A stretch of 64,000 bases of DNA from Methanobacteriota archaeon (GTDB lineage: Archaea; Thermoplasmatota; Poseidoniia; Poseidoniales; Thalassarchaeaceae), in contig JAERST010000013.1 in assembly GCA_016845365.1 (NCBI GenBank), forward strand, positions 140,714 through 204,713, read 5' to 3'. The notes below the pieces were generated by a model, which searched no databases, was not told the DNA's origin, and was given only the letters and a program-made list of their open reading frames with translations. The position numbers were made by a program, and so were the translations under genes. This document shows, in pieces, positions 1 through 8,708 of this stretch (positions within the stretch are counted from its first letter, which is position 1; each line of letters begins with the position of its first letter).

Positions 1-1
1 T

Positions 2-1507
2 GGACTGCTCGCCCTGCTCGTGCTCACCGCAGGGCTCGCGGGGTGTGCCGGGAACGGGGACTCTTCGCCCGTTGAGGGCGAACGAGATGCGAAGATTGTC
101 GAATTGGAGCAGCGGCTGAACGAATCGGCTGAGACAATCGATGGTTTGCACTCGCAATTGGCTGAATTGCAGGCGCAGGCGGATGAGGTTCCCGGACTAG
201 AATCGCGAGTTGCTGAACTGACTGCTGACGTACTCTGGTTGGAGAGTAATATTACTCATCTGAATGCCGAGATTATCGTGCTTGAGCGGCTTTACTCCGA
301 GGCGCAGAACGAGTCACAAACGTTGGCTGAACAATTGTCAGACGTGCAGAGCCAAGTTCTCGCTCTCGAAGTGGAAATCGCAACACTCGAAGCCGATTCT
401 GAGGCCTCACAAGAGCGCATCGAAGAACTTCAAGCACAATCCGATGCGCTCAATTCAACCATCGATAATCTCCTCTCTCAAATCGAAGCCTACGATGTGA
501 TCATCTCCAATCTGGAGGCCACACGCGATCAATTACGCGACCGAGTTGCCGACCTCGAGGAGGACATCGAAGAACTCGAAGCCGAAGTCGAAAGTCTCGA
601 GGCGGCCCAACTCGAATGCGATTCGAGCACTTACGAGGATAATGGCGTGTGCCGCTCACGAGGGATCATCTGGGTCAGCATGCCCTTCGAAGACGGGCAT
701 CAAGTGAATATCACCCAAAGTCACCACGGATATTACAGCCACAATGATGCCATGCTCTACGCGGTTGATTTCCCCACGCCAGAGAACACCACAATTACAG
801 CCGCCCTACCAGGAATCGTCATCCAAGTAATCGAACACAATACCGGCGGCTGCCCATCCTCAGAATGCGCAAACCAATCAAATCTCATCATCATCGACCA
901 CGGCGACTCAACCTACGGAATGTACGCCCACCTAACCCACAACGGAGCACTCGTCGACGTGGGTGATAGCATCCATCAAGGACAAGAAATTGCCCTCTCA
1001 GGGAATACAGGTTGGAGCACAGGCCCCCACCTACACTTCGAGGTCAAGGACATCTATGGACAATCGATACCAATTCGCTTCCACGAGCTCGCAAATATCA
1101 GCAATGGAGTAGCCTATTGGGGAGCGAGTGTGGCATCTGCAAATACACCCTCAGGCCAAGGCCTGAACCACACGCACTCGATGTGCGATGCGGAGCTCTT
1201 CCTCGCCTTCGGCATCCTCCTCGATTCGAATATTCCATGCTCCGTCGCACAACTCGACACAACTTACACTCTGCAAGGGTGGACGTACGGCCCGGCGGGG
1301 AATGTGGGGGTTGCACAGTACGATATCGATGCGGGGTATTGGCTCTACTCTTGCTATTCCTCCAACGCAAATGGCTGGTTCAACATCAATCTCGAATTCG
1401 ACTCGGCAACCCACGACGATGCGGTCTACTTCATGGTCTACTCAGCCGATTCAGACTGCATTTCCTACCAAGCTTGGGACCAATCGATTGGGCTCTGGCT
1501 CGAGTGA
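2..1507 (+). CDS. M23 (LytM-like) peptidase lipoprotein with coiled coil, 5' truncated
   Basis: This is a secreted, lipid-anchored metallopeptidase-fold protein. The reading frame is open from base 2. It encodes a hydrophobic stretch ending in the lipobox LAGC, so the true start lies just upstream of the window. Residues about 25-200 are a long heptad-rich coiled coil rich in Glu, Leu and Ala. Residues about 235-350 form a peptidase M23 domain, with a His...Asp metal site around HNDAMLYAVDF, the strand YGMYAHL, and the catalytic HLHFEV motif near residue 343. About 130 further residues with paired Cys follow as an extra extracellular domain. Coiled coil plus LytM resembles bacterial EnvC/NlpD-like proteins. 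Archaea lack murein, so the substrate is unknown; it could be a peptide or pseudopeptide cross-link, or the domain may be regulatory. The family call is firm and the role is not. Confidence 0.85.
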   Translation, partial: GLLALLVLTAGLAGCAGNGDSSPVEGERDAKIVELEQRLNESAETIDGLHSQLAELQAQADEVPGLESRVAELTADVLWLESNITHLNAEIIVLERLYSEAQNESQTLAEQLSDVQSQVLALEVEIATLEADSEASQERIEELQAQSDALNSTIDNLLSQIEAYDVIISNLEATRDQLRDRVADLEEDIEELEAEVESLEAAQLECDSSTYEDNGVCRSRGIIWVSMPFEDGHQVNITQSHHGYYSHNDAMLYAVDFPTPENTTITAALPGIVIQVIEHNTGGCPSSECANQSNLIIIDHGDSTYGMYAHLTHNGALVDVGDSIHQGQEIALSGNTGWSTGPHLHFEVKDIYGQSIPIRFHELANISNGVAYWGASVASANTPSGQGLNHTHSMCDAELFLAFGILLDSNIPCSVAQLDTTYTLQGWTYGPAGNVGVAQYDIDAGYWLYSCYSSNANGWFNINLEFDSATHDDAVYFMVYSADSDCISYQAWDQSIGLWLE

Positions 1508-1508
1508 T

Positions 1509-1540
1509 GGGTCGCGTTGTGCTCGATTTGCGGGCGACCC
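1509..1540. terminator. Hairpin after M23 gene
   Basis: The inverted repeat GGGTCGC / GCGACCC (7 bp, 18-nt loop) begins one base after the stop codon of the M23 gene. It may mark the transcript end. No oligo-T tract follows, so the call is tentative. Confidence 0.3.
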
Positions 1541-1624
1541 GTCGCGCGCGAGGGTTGCGAAATGATGCGCGCGGCTATCCGAGAGGGGTGGGTTTCAATA
1601 GTGGATGCGTGAGAACTACGCTAC

Positions 1625-3052
1625 GTGGAGAGGGATTGGAACGTTCAGGACGGTTCGGACTGCGATTTGAATGCGCTCCCGCTTGTCAGGACCTGGCCAG
1701 GGTTGTCCTCACATGCTGAGGCGGTCGAACGGCTGGTTCTCATGGGGGCGATAGAAGAGGATGAATTGCGTGATGTGCTCATGCGCACGCCGCGCGGGGT
1801 TCACGCCTTGCCTTTGCCGATTGGTGAAGAGGGCGTGAATATCGAGAGTAGCGCGCTGCGCATGCCTTGGTGGTCTGAAGTCGATGCTCCTAACTCGCTT
1901 CTTCCTGGGATTTACGAGACTGCTCAAGTGATTCAGATGTTGGAGATTGAGCGCGGCGATTCTGTGATGCTGGTTGCGCCGCGCGGTAATTGGTGGACTG
2001 AGGTTTTGATGCAATTGGGCGTTGGTCGCCTTCGCATCATCGAGGTTGACGATGGTCGGCGTGCTGAATTGGAGAGGCGATGGAATGAGATGCGCTTGGA
2101 CATCGTCGCTGATGCCTGTGGCTGTCAGATCGAATGGGGTGGAATTTCTGATGTTTACAAGGGCACCCCCGAAGAGGGGTGGGATAGAATTCTGGTTACC
2201 GGCGGATTACCGCGAGTGCCGATTGGATTGTTGATGCGCCTTTCCTTTGAGGGGATTGCCGTCGCTGCAATTGGCGAGGAGACTGGTACGGTTCTACAGA
2301 CGATGACGAGGCAGGCTGAGGGCGAGTTCCAAGCTCAGTGGTTGGCGATTTGGAACGTCGATATGATTCAGGATGAGGCGGCGCAGACGCTTTGCGATTT
2401 GGCGCCGCTGGTTGAGATTCCTCAACTCGAGTCGGTGGGTGCGATGTCGAATAAGGCGGCGTGGATGCACGCGAATGATGACCCGACTCGAGACCGCCTC
2501 GGACCGGCTAGCCTACTCGATATGATTGAGGAGGTTTGGTGTGATGTCGAGGCGACTACCGAGGGCGAAGGCATCGAGGTTGGTCTGCGCGAGGTTCTGG
2601 CTCAAGATTTGTTCAAGATGGGGAATGTGCTTCAACGGTTGGGGATTTTGCGAGTTGCTGCCGAACACCACGGAACCTCGTTTCAGTTGAGCCCTTCTCC
2701 GGAGGCGGCGTGTTATCTCGGGATGACTTTCTCCGAGGATGAGGAAGACGGCTTGGCTTGGCAGAGGCGCGCCATTGAGACGAATCCCGATTATGGCGGC
2801 TCGTGGAATGAGATTGGTGAGGCTCTGCTGCAGCGGGGCGAGGCTGAGCGAGCCATCGAGTGGTTCCGCGGAGCGATCAATTCAGTGAATTATTGTGAGC
2901 GCGGGGCGGCTTGGGCGAATCTTGCTCGGGCTCATCTTGAGATGGGGCGGACAACTTCCGCACTATTTGCCGCTCAAGAGGCGGCGACTCTGATGCCGAA
3001 TGAAGAAGAATTGGACGAATTACTCGACCAATTAACCGATGGTTTGGCTTGA
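1625..3052 (+). CDS. PCMT-like methyltransferase-fold protein with C-terminal TPR repeats
   Basis: The 475-residue protein resembles the protein-L-isoaspartate O-methyltransferase fold. Residues about 60-120 contain LLPGIYETAQVIQMLEIERG followed by VMLVAPRGNWWTEVL and a strand ending IIEVD. This is the layout of the SAM-binding motif I region, but the glycine-rich GxGxG loop is replaced by APRGNW. WDRILVTGGLPRVP near residue 190 corresponds to the motif II/III strand. Residues about 355-470 form roughly three TPR units (for example YGGSWNEIGEALLQRGEAER). The start is GTG. No signal peptide is visible, so the protein is probably cytoplasmic. It stands alone between a lipoprotein and an epimerase gene. 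It may be a divergent or inactive methyltransferase with a protein-binding tail. Confidence 0.6.
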   Translation: MERDWNVQDGSDCDLNALPLVRTWPGLSSHAEAVERLVLMGAIEEDELRDVLMRTPRGVHALPLPIGEEGVNIESSALRMPWWSEVDAPNSLLPGIYETAQVIQMLEIERGDSVMLVAPRGNWWTEVLMQLGVGRLRIIEVDDGRRAELERRWNEMRLDIVADACGCQIEWGGISDVYKGTPEEGWDRILVTGGLPRVPIGLLMRLSFEGIAVAAIGEETGTVLQTMTRQAEGEFQAQWLAIWNVDMIQDEAAQTLCDLAPLVEIPQLESVGAMSNKAAWMHANDDPTRDRLGPASLLDMIEEVWCDVEATTEGEGIEVGLREVLAQDLFKMGNVLQRLGILRVAAEHHGTSFQLSPSPEAACYLGMTFSEDEEDGLAWQRRAIETNPDYGGSWNEIGEALLQRGEAERAIEWFRGAINSVNYCERGAAWANLARAHLEMGRTTSALFAAQEAATLMPNEEELDELLDQLTDGLA

Positions 3053-3087
3053 GTCAGGATTGAAGCGGTGGGGCTCATCGCGGTGTG

Positions 3088-4110
3088 ATGGCCGTAGTCG
3101 TCACCGGAGCCTCCGGATACATCGGCTCGCATATCGTTGCCAATTTACTTGCTCGCGGCGAAGCGGTTCGTGCCACGGTGCGAGATGTTACTGACCCCGA
3201 GAGGGTGGCTCATCTCGAGGCCTTGCCAATCGCCGATGGTGGTTCTCTCGATATTGTCGAGATGGACCTATTCGATGCGGCCTCGGTTGATGCCGCAATC
3301 GCTGGTGCGAGTGACCTAATTCACACCGCGGCCAGCGTCATTGTTCGCTCAAAGGACCCGCAGCGAAAAATCGTCGACCCGAGTGTGATCGGTACTGAGA
3401 ATGTGGTTGCTGCGGTCGAGAAGGCTGGCACTGTCGAGCGCTTTGTTCACACTTCTTCGACCGCTGCCATCCGCCCGATGAATTACCGAGATGGTATGAC
3501 TTTGACTACCGATACTTGGGCGGATGATGCGACCTTGGAAGACAATCCGTACGGTCTTGCGAAGGTTAGTTCGGAGCGAATTGTTCGGGGCTGGCATGCG
3601 GCTCAACCGGCCGAATCGCGTCCGCGGTTGGTGACGATCCACCCCTGCATGGTCTTCGGGCCGCCGATGTCGCCGCGTCACCTACGCGGCTCGCTAGCGC
3701 TCTTGATGGCGATGGTTAGGCGCGAGACTCCTCTGAATCTACCAATGCAAGTCTCGATTGTCGATGTGCGCGATGTGGCCGAAGCACACGTTCGGGCACT
3801 AACCGGCGGCGAGGAAGAAGGACGCTACCTAGTCGTCGCCGGTGATATGATGATGGGCGATATGGCCAAGGCGCTGAAGAAGGCTCATCCCAAACGAAGG
3901 TGGGCTACTTGGGTAGCGCCGTATTGGTTCGCTCTTTTCGTCGCGTTATTCCACCCAAAAATCAGTGTTTCATGGGCTCGCAACCATCTGCGCAAGAAGC
4001 TCTACTGGGATGCGAGCCCAGCCGAGAGAGACCTCGAGATGATTTGGAAAGACCCAATCGAGTCTCTCCTCGATACAACACCAGCCATATTCGAGAATGG
4101 TTGGGATTGA
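3088..4110 (+). CDS. NAD-dependent epimerase/dehydratase (extended SDR, dihydroflavonol-reductase-like)
   Basis: Extended short-chain dehydrogenase of 340 residues. The N-terminus MAVVVTGASGYIGSHI carries the TGxxGxxG dinucleotide motif. A downstream acidic region and HTSSTAAI provide the catalytic Ser region, and NPYGLAKVSSE supplies the YxxxK active-site pair. The overall layout matches dihydroflavonol 4-reductase or 3-beta-HSD-like sugar/steroid/lipid reductases. The substrate cannot be told from the sequence. The C-terminus has a hydrophobic, Trp-rich segment (ATWVAPYWFALFVALF) that could touch the membrane. A GTG lies 3 nt before the chosen ATG and could also serve as start. The downstream lipoprotein gene begins 72 nt later. 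Confidence 0.85.
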   Translation: MAVVVTGASGYIGSHIVANLLARGEAVRATVRDVTDPERVAHLEALPIADGGSLDIVEMDLFDAASVDAAIAGASDLIHTAASVIVRSKDPQRKIVDPSVIGTENVVAAVEKAGTVERFVHTSSTAAIRPMNYRDGMTLTTDTWADDATLEDNPYGLAKVSSERIVRGWHAAQPAESRPRLVTIHPCMVFGPPMSPRHLRGSLALLMAMVRRETPLNLPMQVSIVDVRDVAEAHVRALTGGEEEGRYLVVAGDMMMGDMAKALKKAHPKRRWATWVAPYWFALFVALFHPKISVSWARNHLRKKLYWDASPAERDLEMIWKDPIESLLDTTPAIFENGWD

Positions 4111-4152
4111 GCGATTAGTGCCACCAAACAAAGTGCCCGCGAAGCGCATCAA

Positions 4153-4159
4153 GTTTAGA
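4153..4159 (+). promoter_or_regulatory. Possible TATA box for first propeller lipoprotein
   Basis: GTTTAGA lies about 27 nt upstream of the ATG at 4183. This is the usual spacing from an archaeal TATA box to the transcription start, so the transcript may be leaderless. It was judged by eye only. Confidence 0.3.
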
Positions 4160-4182
4160 CCAGCGGGCCCGACCCGAAGCCG

Positions 4183-5721
4183 ATGCGAAGCGTCGCCTGG
4201 CTGTTCACCCTCTTGCTGATCGCTCCAGCAATTAGCGGTTGCTTCGGCGGCGACGATGCCGCTCCGTCAGAGCCAGAAGGCCCATTCGTCTTCGAACAAG
4301 GCGCAATCCCAACAACCACTTGGTATCATTATCCAGGTTCGGTCGCTTCTCCCTTCGCGATTGATGCGACCGACGCCGCAGCCGTAGCTGCGGCCAATAT
4401 CACGCAGAACCTAACCGGCGCAAGCACCCCGTTCTTCGCCCAGGGAACGTATTACGGAACGGGATATGACACCTTTGAGCCGACCATCGGAGTAACAAGT
4501 TCGGGAGCGATTTTCTTCACAAATTACAATGGTTTAGGAGATGGTACTCACATCATTCGCTCGCGTGACCAAGGACAAACTTGGGAGGATGTCGGGCCAT
4601 TCGGACAAATCGATGATGACTCGGGTCAGACTCCGAATTCAAACGACCCGTATCTCTACGTCGACAAATTCACCGATAGGCTCGTCAAATTCGATATGCA
4701 CGTTCTGGCGGCGATGTTCGTCGAGTATTCTGACAACGATGGAGATTCGTGGAGTGTACCGTTCACCGTGGAGGGATATTACCAGCCTCAAGACCATCAG
4801 TCGATCGCTTCGATGCCCGCTCCGGCAGGTGTAACCGCCTTCCACGAGGTCATCTACGTCTACTGCATCAACACCGGTTCCTCCGCAAATGGCGCCCAAT
4901 GCTCGCGCTCGCTTGATGGAGGTCATACTTGGGATGTTCAGCAGCCCGGATATCCGGTCGAAAGTTATCCGCAGTGCAGCGGTTTGCACGGGCATGTTGC
5001 GGGTGGCTCGGATGGCTCGATCTACCGTGGGAATCCGAGCTGTGAGGGGCCGGCCGTCTACCGTTCACTCGATGGTGGCTACGATTGGACCGAGCACACG
5101 ATTACCACCGAAGTGCCGATGCAACAGGGTTGGCACTCGCACGAGGTGGCGGTTGCTGTCGATGAGGCAGGGGCTGTTCACGCGACATGGATTTCACTCG
5201 ACCAGATGCCGTGGTATGCTTACTCGCGCGACCAGGGTGAGACTTGGTCCGAGCCGATGATGGTGGCTGCGCCCGGGGTTACCGAGACTGGGTTCCCGAC
5301 GATTTTTGCTGGTGACGAGGGGCGCGTTGTCGTCGGCTACATCGGTGAGGTGAATGATTGTGAGGCATCGGGAAACAATACGACTGGAGACAATTCATCG
5401 AACTGCGGATGGGGTGGATACATGGCTGTGATGACCGATGCTTTTGCTGAACATCCGTTGATCACCAGTGTTGTTGTCAATCTGCCTGAGGACCCGCTTG
5501 ATATCACGGGCGATTGTGGAAATGTTCGCTGTGGTGGCTTCGGCGATTTCATCGATGTTGAACTCGACGATGAGGGCCGGCCTTGGATCGCCCTTGCGCA
5601 CAATGCAGCCGGCACCGAAGAAGCGGTCATCGGGACTCTGATGACTGGTCCGGCACTCTACGGAGAAATCGTTCAATTACCAGAATTACCGGCCGGCGGC
5701 GCGACGACTCTGAAGATGTGA
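4183..5721 (+). CDS. Secreted lipoprotein with sialidase-like Asp-box beta-propeller
   Basis: The N-terminus is a lipoprotein signal (hydrophobic core, then AISGC lipobox at about residue 20) followed by an acidic, Pro-rich linker. The body contains repeated Asp boxes of the SxDxGxxW type: SRDQGQTW near residue 125, then SDNDGDSW, SLDGGHTW, SLDGGYDW and SRDQGETW. Such boxes mark BNR/sialidase-type propellers, so a six-bladed extracellular propeller is likely. The catalytic Arg triad and Tyr/Glu pair of true sialidases could not be confirmed, so enzymatic activity is not claimed. A strongly similar gene follows directly (5763-7256), so the two are tandem paralogs. A role in binding or cleaving extracellular glycans or proteins is inference. 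Confidence 0.8.
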   Translation: MRSVAWLFTLLLIAPAISGCFGGDDAAPSEPEGPFVFEQGAIPTTTWYHYPGSVASPFAIDATDAAAVAAANITQNLTGASTPFFAQGTYYGTGYDTFEPTIGVTSSGAIFFTNYNGLGDGTHIIRSRDQGQTWEDVGPFGQIDDDSGQTPNSNDPYLYVDKFTDRLVKFDMHVLAAMFVEYSDNDGDSWSVPFTVEGYYQPQDHQSIASMPAPAGVTAFHEVIYVYCINTGSSANGAQCSRSLDGGHTWDVQQPGYPVESYPQCSGLHGHVAGGSDGSIYRGNPSCEGPAVYRSLDGGYDWTEHTITTEVPMQQGWHSHEVAVAVDEAGAVHATWISLDQMPWYAYSRDQGETWSEPMMVAAPGVTETGFPTIFAGDEGRVVVGYIGEVNDCEASGNNTTGDNSSNCGWGGYMAVMTDAFAEHPLITSVVVNLPEDPLDITGDCGNVRCGGFGDFIDVELDDEGRPWIALAHNAAGTEEAVIGTLMTGPALYGEIVQLPELPAGGATTLKM

Positions 5722-5762
5722 GTAGCCGCGCATCTGATGTATCAAGTCGAAGCCGACGGCTC

Positions 5763-7256
5763 ATGCGAACTGCAGCCGCAGCCGTCGTCCTACTGATGAT
5801 GGCGCCGATGCTATCGGGCTGTTTTGGCGGCGATGAGAAAGCACCCGAGGCGCCTGACAGCGTCTTCGATTCGCTATGTCCTGACGGTATCGCAAACAAT
5901 GTCTGGTACCACTACGCCAATGCAACCGATGCCGTGAACACCTCCAGTACGTTCAATGGAACCGATGTACTGGTCGGCGATAACACCCCATTCTGCGCAG
6001 TTGGAACCTACTACGGAATAGGAATGTCAACCTTTGAGCCGACCATCGGCATCACCAGCGCGGACAATCTCTACATCACCAGTTGGGGCAATGGACAGAG
6101 CGGTTCAACAGCGATTGTCCGCTGCTCGAATATGATCGGAATGACCGGTACAATCGATTACGATTGCACCGATGTCTACGACCCACCAACTATCCCGGTC
6201 GCCAACTCAAACGACCCTTACGTTTACGTCGACCCTTGGACAGACCGTATCATGAAATTCGACATGCATGCACTTCTGGGAATGACCGTCGAGTGGTCAG
6301 ACGATGAGGGCAATTCATGGAGCCCGCCGACGGTCGCTACAGGTTGGTCGGTTCAGGATCATCAAACGATTGCCTCTTCACCGTACTCAGCGCTTGCACA
6401 CCCGACAACCTGGGTATTCTGCGTCAACGGGAATTACCCATACCCAGTTTGTGCAGCCAGCCAAGACGGCGGAGCAACGTGGGGCCCAGAGGTTCCCGGA
6501 GCACCTGCCAGTTGCAATAGCGGAGGCTTGACCGGCCACATGATCGGGGCGAATGATGGCAATTTCTACCGCGGAAACCACGGCTGTGACGGGGGCGAGG
6601 GCTACTCGATTTACCGCAGCACAAATGGCGGACTGACCTGGACTGAACACCCACTTCCAACGGCTACCACAGGCAAGGCCGATACCTGGAATGCTGAGGA
6701 GGCACAGGTGCATCCAGATGAGGAGAATAATCTGCACGCGATGTGGAATGGGCTCGACAATATGCCGTACTATTCCTACTCGCGTGATGAGGGAGATACG
6801 TGGTCAGAGCCTCTGATGATTGCGCCGCCGGCGGGCTTGGTAGGGACTGGATTCCCTGCTGTCGCCGCCGGCGCCGAGGGACGAGTCGCCTTCGCGTATC
6901 TTGGAGATTCGGGCAACGATACATGGAATGGATACATCTCGATTATCACCGATGCTTTCTCGGAAAATCCTCTGATTACCACCGTCCAGCTCAATGCCTT
7001 CGGCGATCCGTTGGACACCACCGCTGACTGTGGATACAATCGCTGCGGTGGATTCGGCGATTTCATCGACATCTTGGTTGACCAACATGGCCGCCCTTGG
7101 TTCGGACTCTCACACAACCTCGTCGATGAAGGAATCTTTGGGACGATTTCGATTGGGCCGAGCCTTCGCGGACCTCTAGCACCTCTTCCTGAGATGCCTG
7201 TCGGTGGGCCGGCGACTCTCGCGAGTTCGCCCTCAGGCGGCAATATGACCGTTTGA
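5763..7256 (+). CDS. Secreted lipoprotein with Asp-box propeller, tandem paralog
   Basis: This 497-residue paralog shares with the preceding gene the signal ending LSGCFGGDE, the STFEPTIGITS segment, SNDPYVYVD, KFDMHAL, Asp boxes (SDDEGNSW, SQDGGATW, STNGGLTW, SRDEGDTW) and the closing CGGFGDFID block. The reading frame is open about 60 codons further upstream, but that part overlaps the previous gene and lacks a signal peptide. The ATG at 5763, which starts MRTAAAAVVLLMMAPMLSGC, is therefore the start. The gap to the previous stop is 41 nt, so cotranscription is likely. It has extra Cys pairs compared with its partner. It is anchored on the outer face of the membrane. Ligand unknown. Confidence 0.8.
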   Translation: MRTAAAAVVLLMMAPMLSGCFGGDEKAPEAPDSVFDSLCPDGIANNVWYHYANATDAVNTSSTFNGTDVLVGDNTPFCAVGTYYGIGMSTFEPTIGITSADNLYITSWGNGQSGSTAIVRCSNMIGMTGTIDYDCTDVYDPPTIPVANSNDPYVYVDPWTDRIMKFDMHALLGMTVEWSDDEGNSWSPPTVATGWSVQDHQTIASSPYSALAHPTTWVFCVNGNYPYPVCAASQDGGATWGPEVPGAPASCNSGGLTGHMIGANDGNFYRGNHGCDGGEGYSIYRSTNGGLTWTEHPLPTATTGKADTWNAEEAQVHPDEENNLHAMWNGLDNMPYYSYSRDEGDTWSEPLMIAPPAGLVGTGFPAVAAGAEGRVAFAYLGDSGNDTWNGYISIITDAFSENPLITTVQLNAFGDPLDTTADCGYNRCGGFGDFIDILVDQHGRPWFGLSHNLVDEGIFGTISIGPSLRGPLAPLPEMPVGGPATLASSPSGGNMTV

Positions 7257-7259
7257 GGA

Positions 7260-7904
7260 TTAGACCTGTCCGAGCAAGGTGTATGCTTGGTAGGCGTAGC
7301 CTGCGGCGAATCCAATCATCAGGACGCCGCAGACGCCCAGTGCTGCTTTGTATCCGCGCTCGGAGAATTGCCCACGCGCGCGGTCGAAAGCATAGGCGAT
7401 TGCAGCCTTGACGAGCATAATTGTCACGAGGAAAGTTATCGCATAAGCGACTGGTGCAATCGGCTCTTTATCGGCAGCTGCCGCCATCAACGGTCCGCCG
7501 ATGAGGAACCAGAAAACGTAGACATTGGGGTTTAGCAGATTGGTAATCACACCACGCTTGAACGAACCTGTCGGCACTGGGGCATTCTCGTCGTACGTCG
7601 GCGGGTCGATGCCGAAGCATTCGAGTCCCATTTTGAACAGAAACGCTGCACCGAGGGCTGAAATCACTAGCAGCGCGGTCGGATTTGTTGCAATCCAAGC
7701 GGCGGCGAAGAGGCTGACTATCACCAACGGCCCATCGGTGAAAATCGGCGCGGCCGCAGTCCATAATCCAGCCCGTAGTCCGCCCGAAAGCGTCTCACGA
7801 ATCACCATTGTAAGCAGCGGCCCTGGCTTGATCCCCTCGACAATGCCAAGGGTCGCCCCGGCTATCGCCAATCCCAGAATCACGTCGGTCTCCAAAGTGC
7901 GCAC
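7260..7904 (-). CDS. LysE/RhtB-family amino-acid exporter
   Basis: Hydrophobic protein of 214 residues with about six membrane spans. The N-terminal span is followed by GIVEGIKPGPLLTMVI, which matches the family signature GxxxGPxxxxV. A second family segment is LLNPNVYVFWFLIGGPLM, with the conserved NPK/NPN-type region. Members export lysine, threonine, homoserine or other small molecules. The substrate cannot be predicted here. Its start lies 1 nt from the stop of the upstream Bax-inhibitor-like gene, so both probably share a transcript. It ends 3 nt from the stop of the convergent propeller gene. Confidence 0.85.
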   Translation of the reverse strand: MRTLETDVILGLAIAGATLGIVEGIKPGPLLTMVIRETLSGGLRAGLWTAAAPIFTDGPLVIVSLFAAAWIATNPTALLVISALGAAFLFKMGLECFGIDPPTYDENAPVPTGSFKRGVITNLLNPNVYVFWFLIGGPLMAAAADKEPIAPVAYAITFLVTIMLVKAAIAYAFDRARGQFSERGYKAALGVCGVLMIGFAAGYAYQAYTLLGQV

Positions 7905-7905
7905 C

Positions 7906-8658
7906 TCAACGAGAGCTTACCTTAGCGAGGAGTCTCAGTATCTCAATGTAGAGCCAAATGAGAGTGATCATCAGCCCGAATGCGGCCCTCCATTCCAATT
8001 GCTTCGGAGCGCCGCGCTCGACGCCTTTCTCGATGAAATCAAAATCGGCAACCAAGCACAATGATGCAATGCCGATTACAAAGACCGAGAAGGCGATTCC
8101 GTATGGGCCATTGCCATGAATGTAGGGGATTTCAAAGCCGACGAATTGTCCAATGAATGAAATGACATAAATCAGGAAAATCGCCGACACCGAAGAATAA
8201 GTCGCGATTGCCAAATTCCGATCCCAAGAAATTAGATTTGCACGATAAATCGCGATCATCGAACCCAGAATCAACAAAGTCAGAAGAAGTGCCTGCAAGC
8301 CAATTCCGGGGAAAATCATCTCAAATTGCCAAGTCAAACCTCCAAGAGCTAATCCCTCAAGACCGGCATAGAGAGTGATTAGAATTGGGCTTGTCGAACC
8401 AGAAAATATGATGATTAACGCGACGATAAACCCGCCGGTGGCTCCTAGAATCATCAGCCCGCTAGTCTCCGGCATCCCCAGAGCGGTCATGATTCCCGTA
8501 GCGGCAATTATGAGCATCAGGAAGGCGGTCTTCTCCGTCGTTCCACGCATGGTCATCATGTCGGCTTCATCGGTCCACCAAGCAGCGCCATCGCCCTTGT
8601 CGTAGGACGATTTCTCAAAGGTCGAGTCGGACAGAGCCGGATTTCCTGAGCGGTACAT
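7906..8658 (-). CDS. Bax inhibitor-1/YccA-like membrane protein
   Basis: The 250-residue protein has a polar N-terminal tail of about 45 residues, then seven hydrophobic segments. The last contains GVERGAPKQLEWRAAFGLM and LIWLYIEILRLLAKV, matching the C-terminal signature of the prokaryotic BaxI_1 (YccA-like) family. An acidic pair in DFDFIEKG corresponds to the proposed pH-sensing di-aspartyl region of BI-1/TMBIM proteins. Members are linked to calcium or proton leak and to quality control of membrane proteins. It is upstream of and tightly linked to the LysE-like gene. Confidence 0.8.
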   Translation of the reverse strand: MYRSGNPALSDSTFEKSSYDKGDGAAWWTDEADMMTMRGTTEKTAFLMLIIAATGIMTALGMPETSGLMILGATGGFIVALIIIFSGSTSPILITLYAGLEGLALGGLTWQFEMIFPGIGLQALLLTLLILGSMIAIYRANLISWDRNLAIATYSSVSAIFLIYVISFIGQFVGFEIPYIHGNGPYGIAFSVFVIGIASLCLVADFDFIEKGVERGAPKQLEWRAAFGLMITLIWLYIEILRLLAKVSSR

Positions 8659-8708
8659 CGGCTCCTTGTCAGCGTCGGTCCCTCAAAAGGTTCAGCACGG
8701 CGCGGCCA

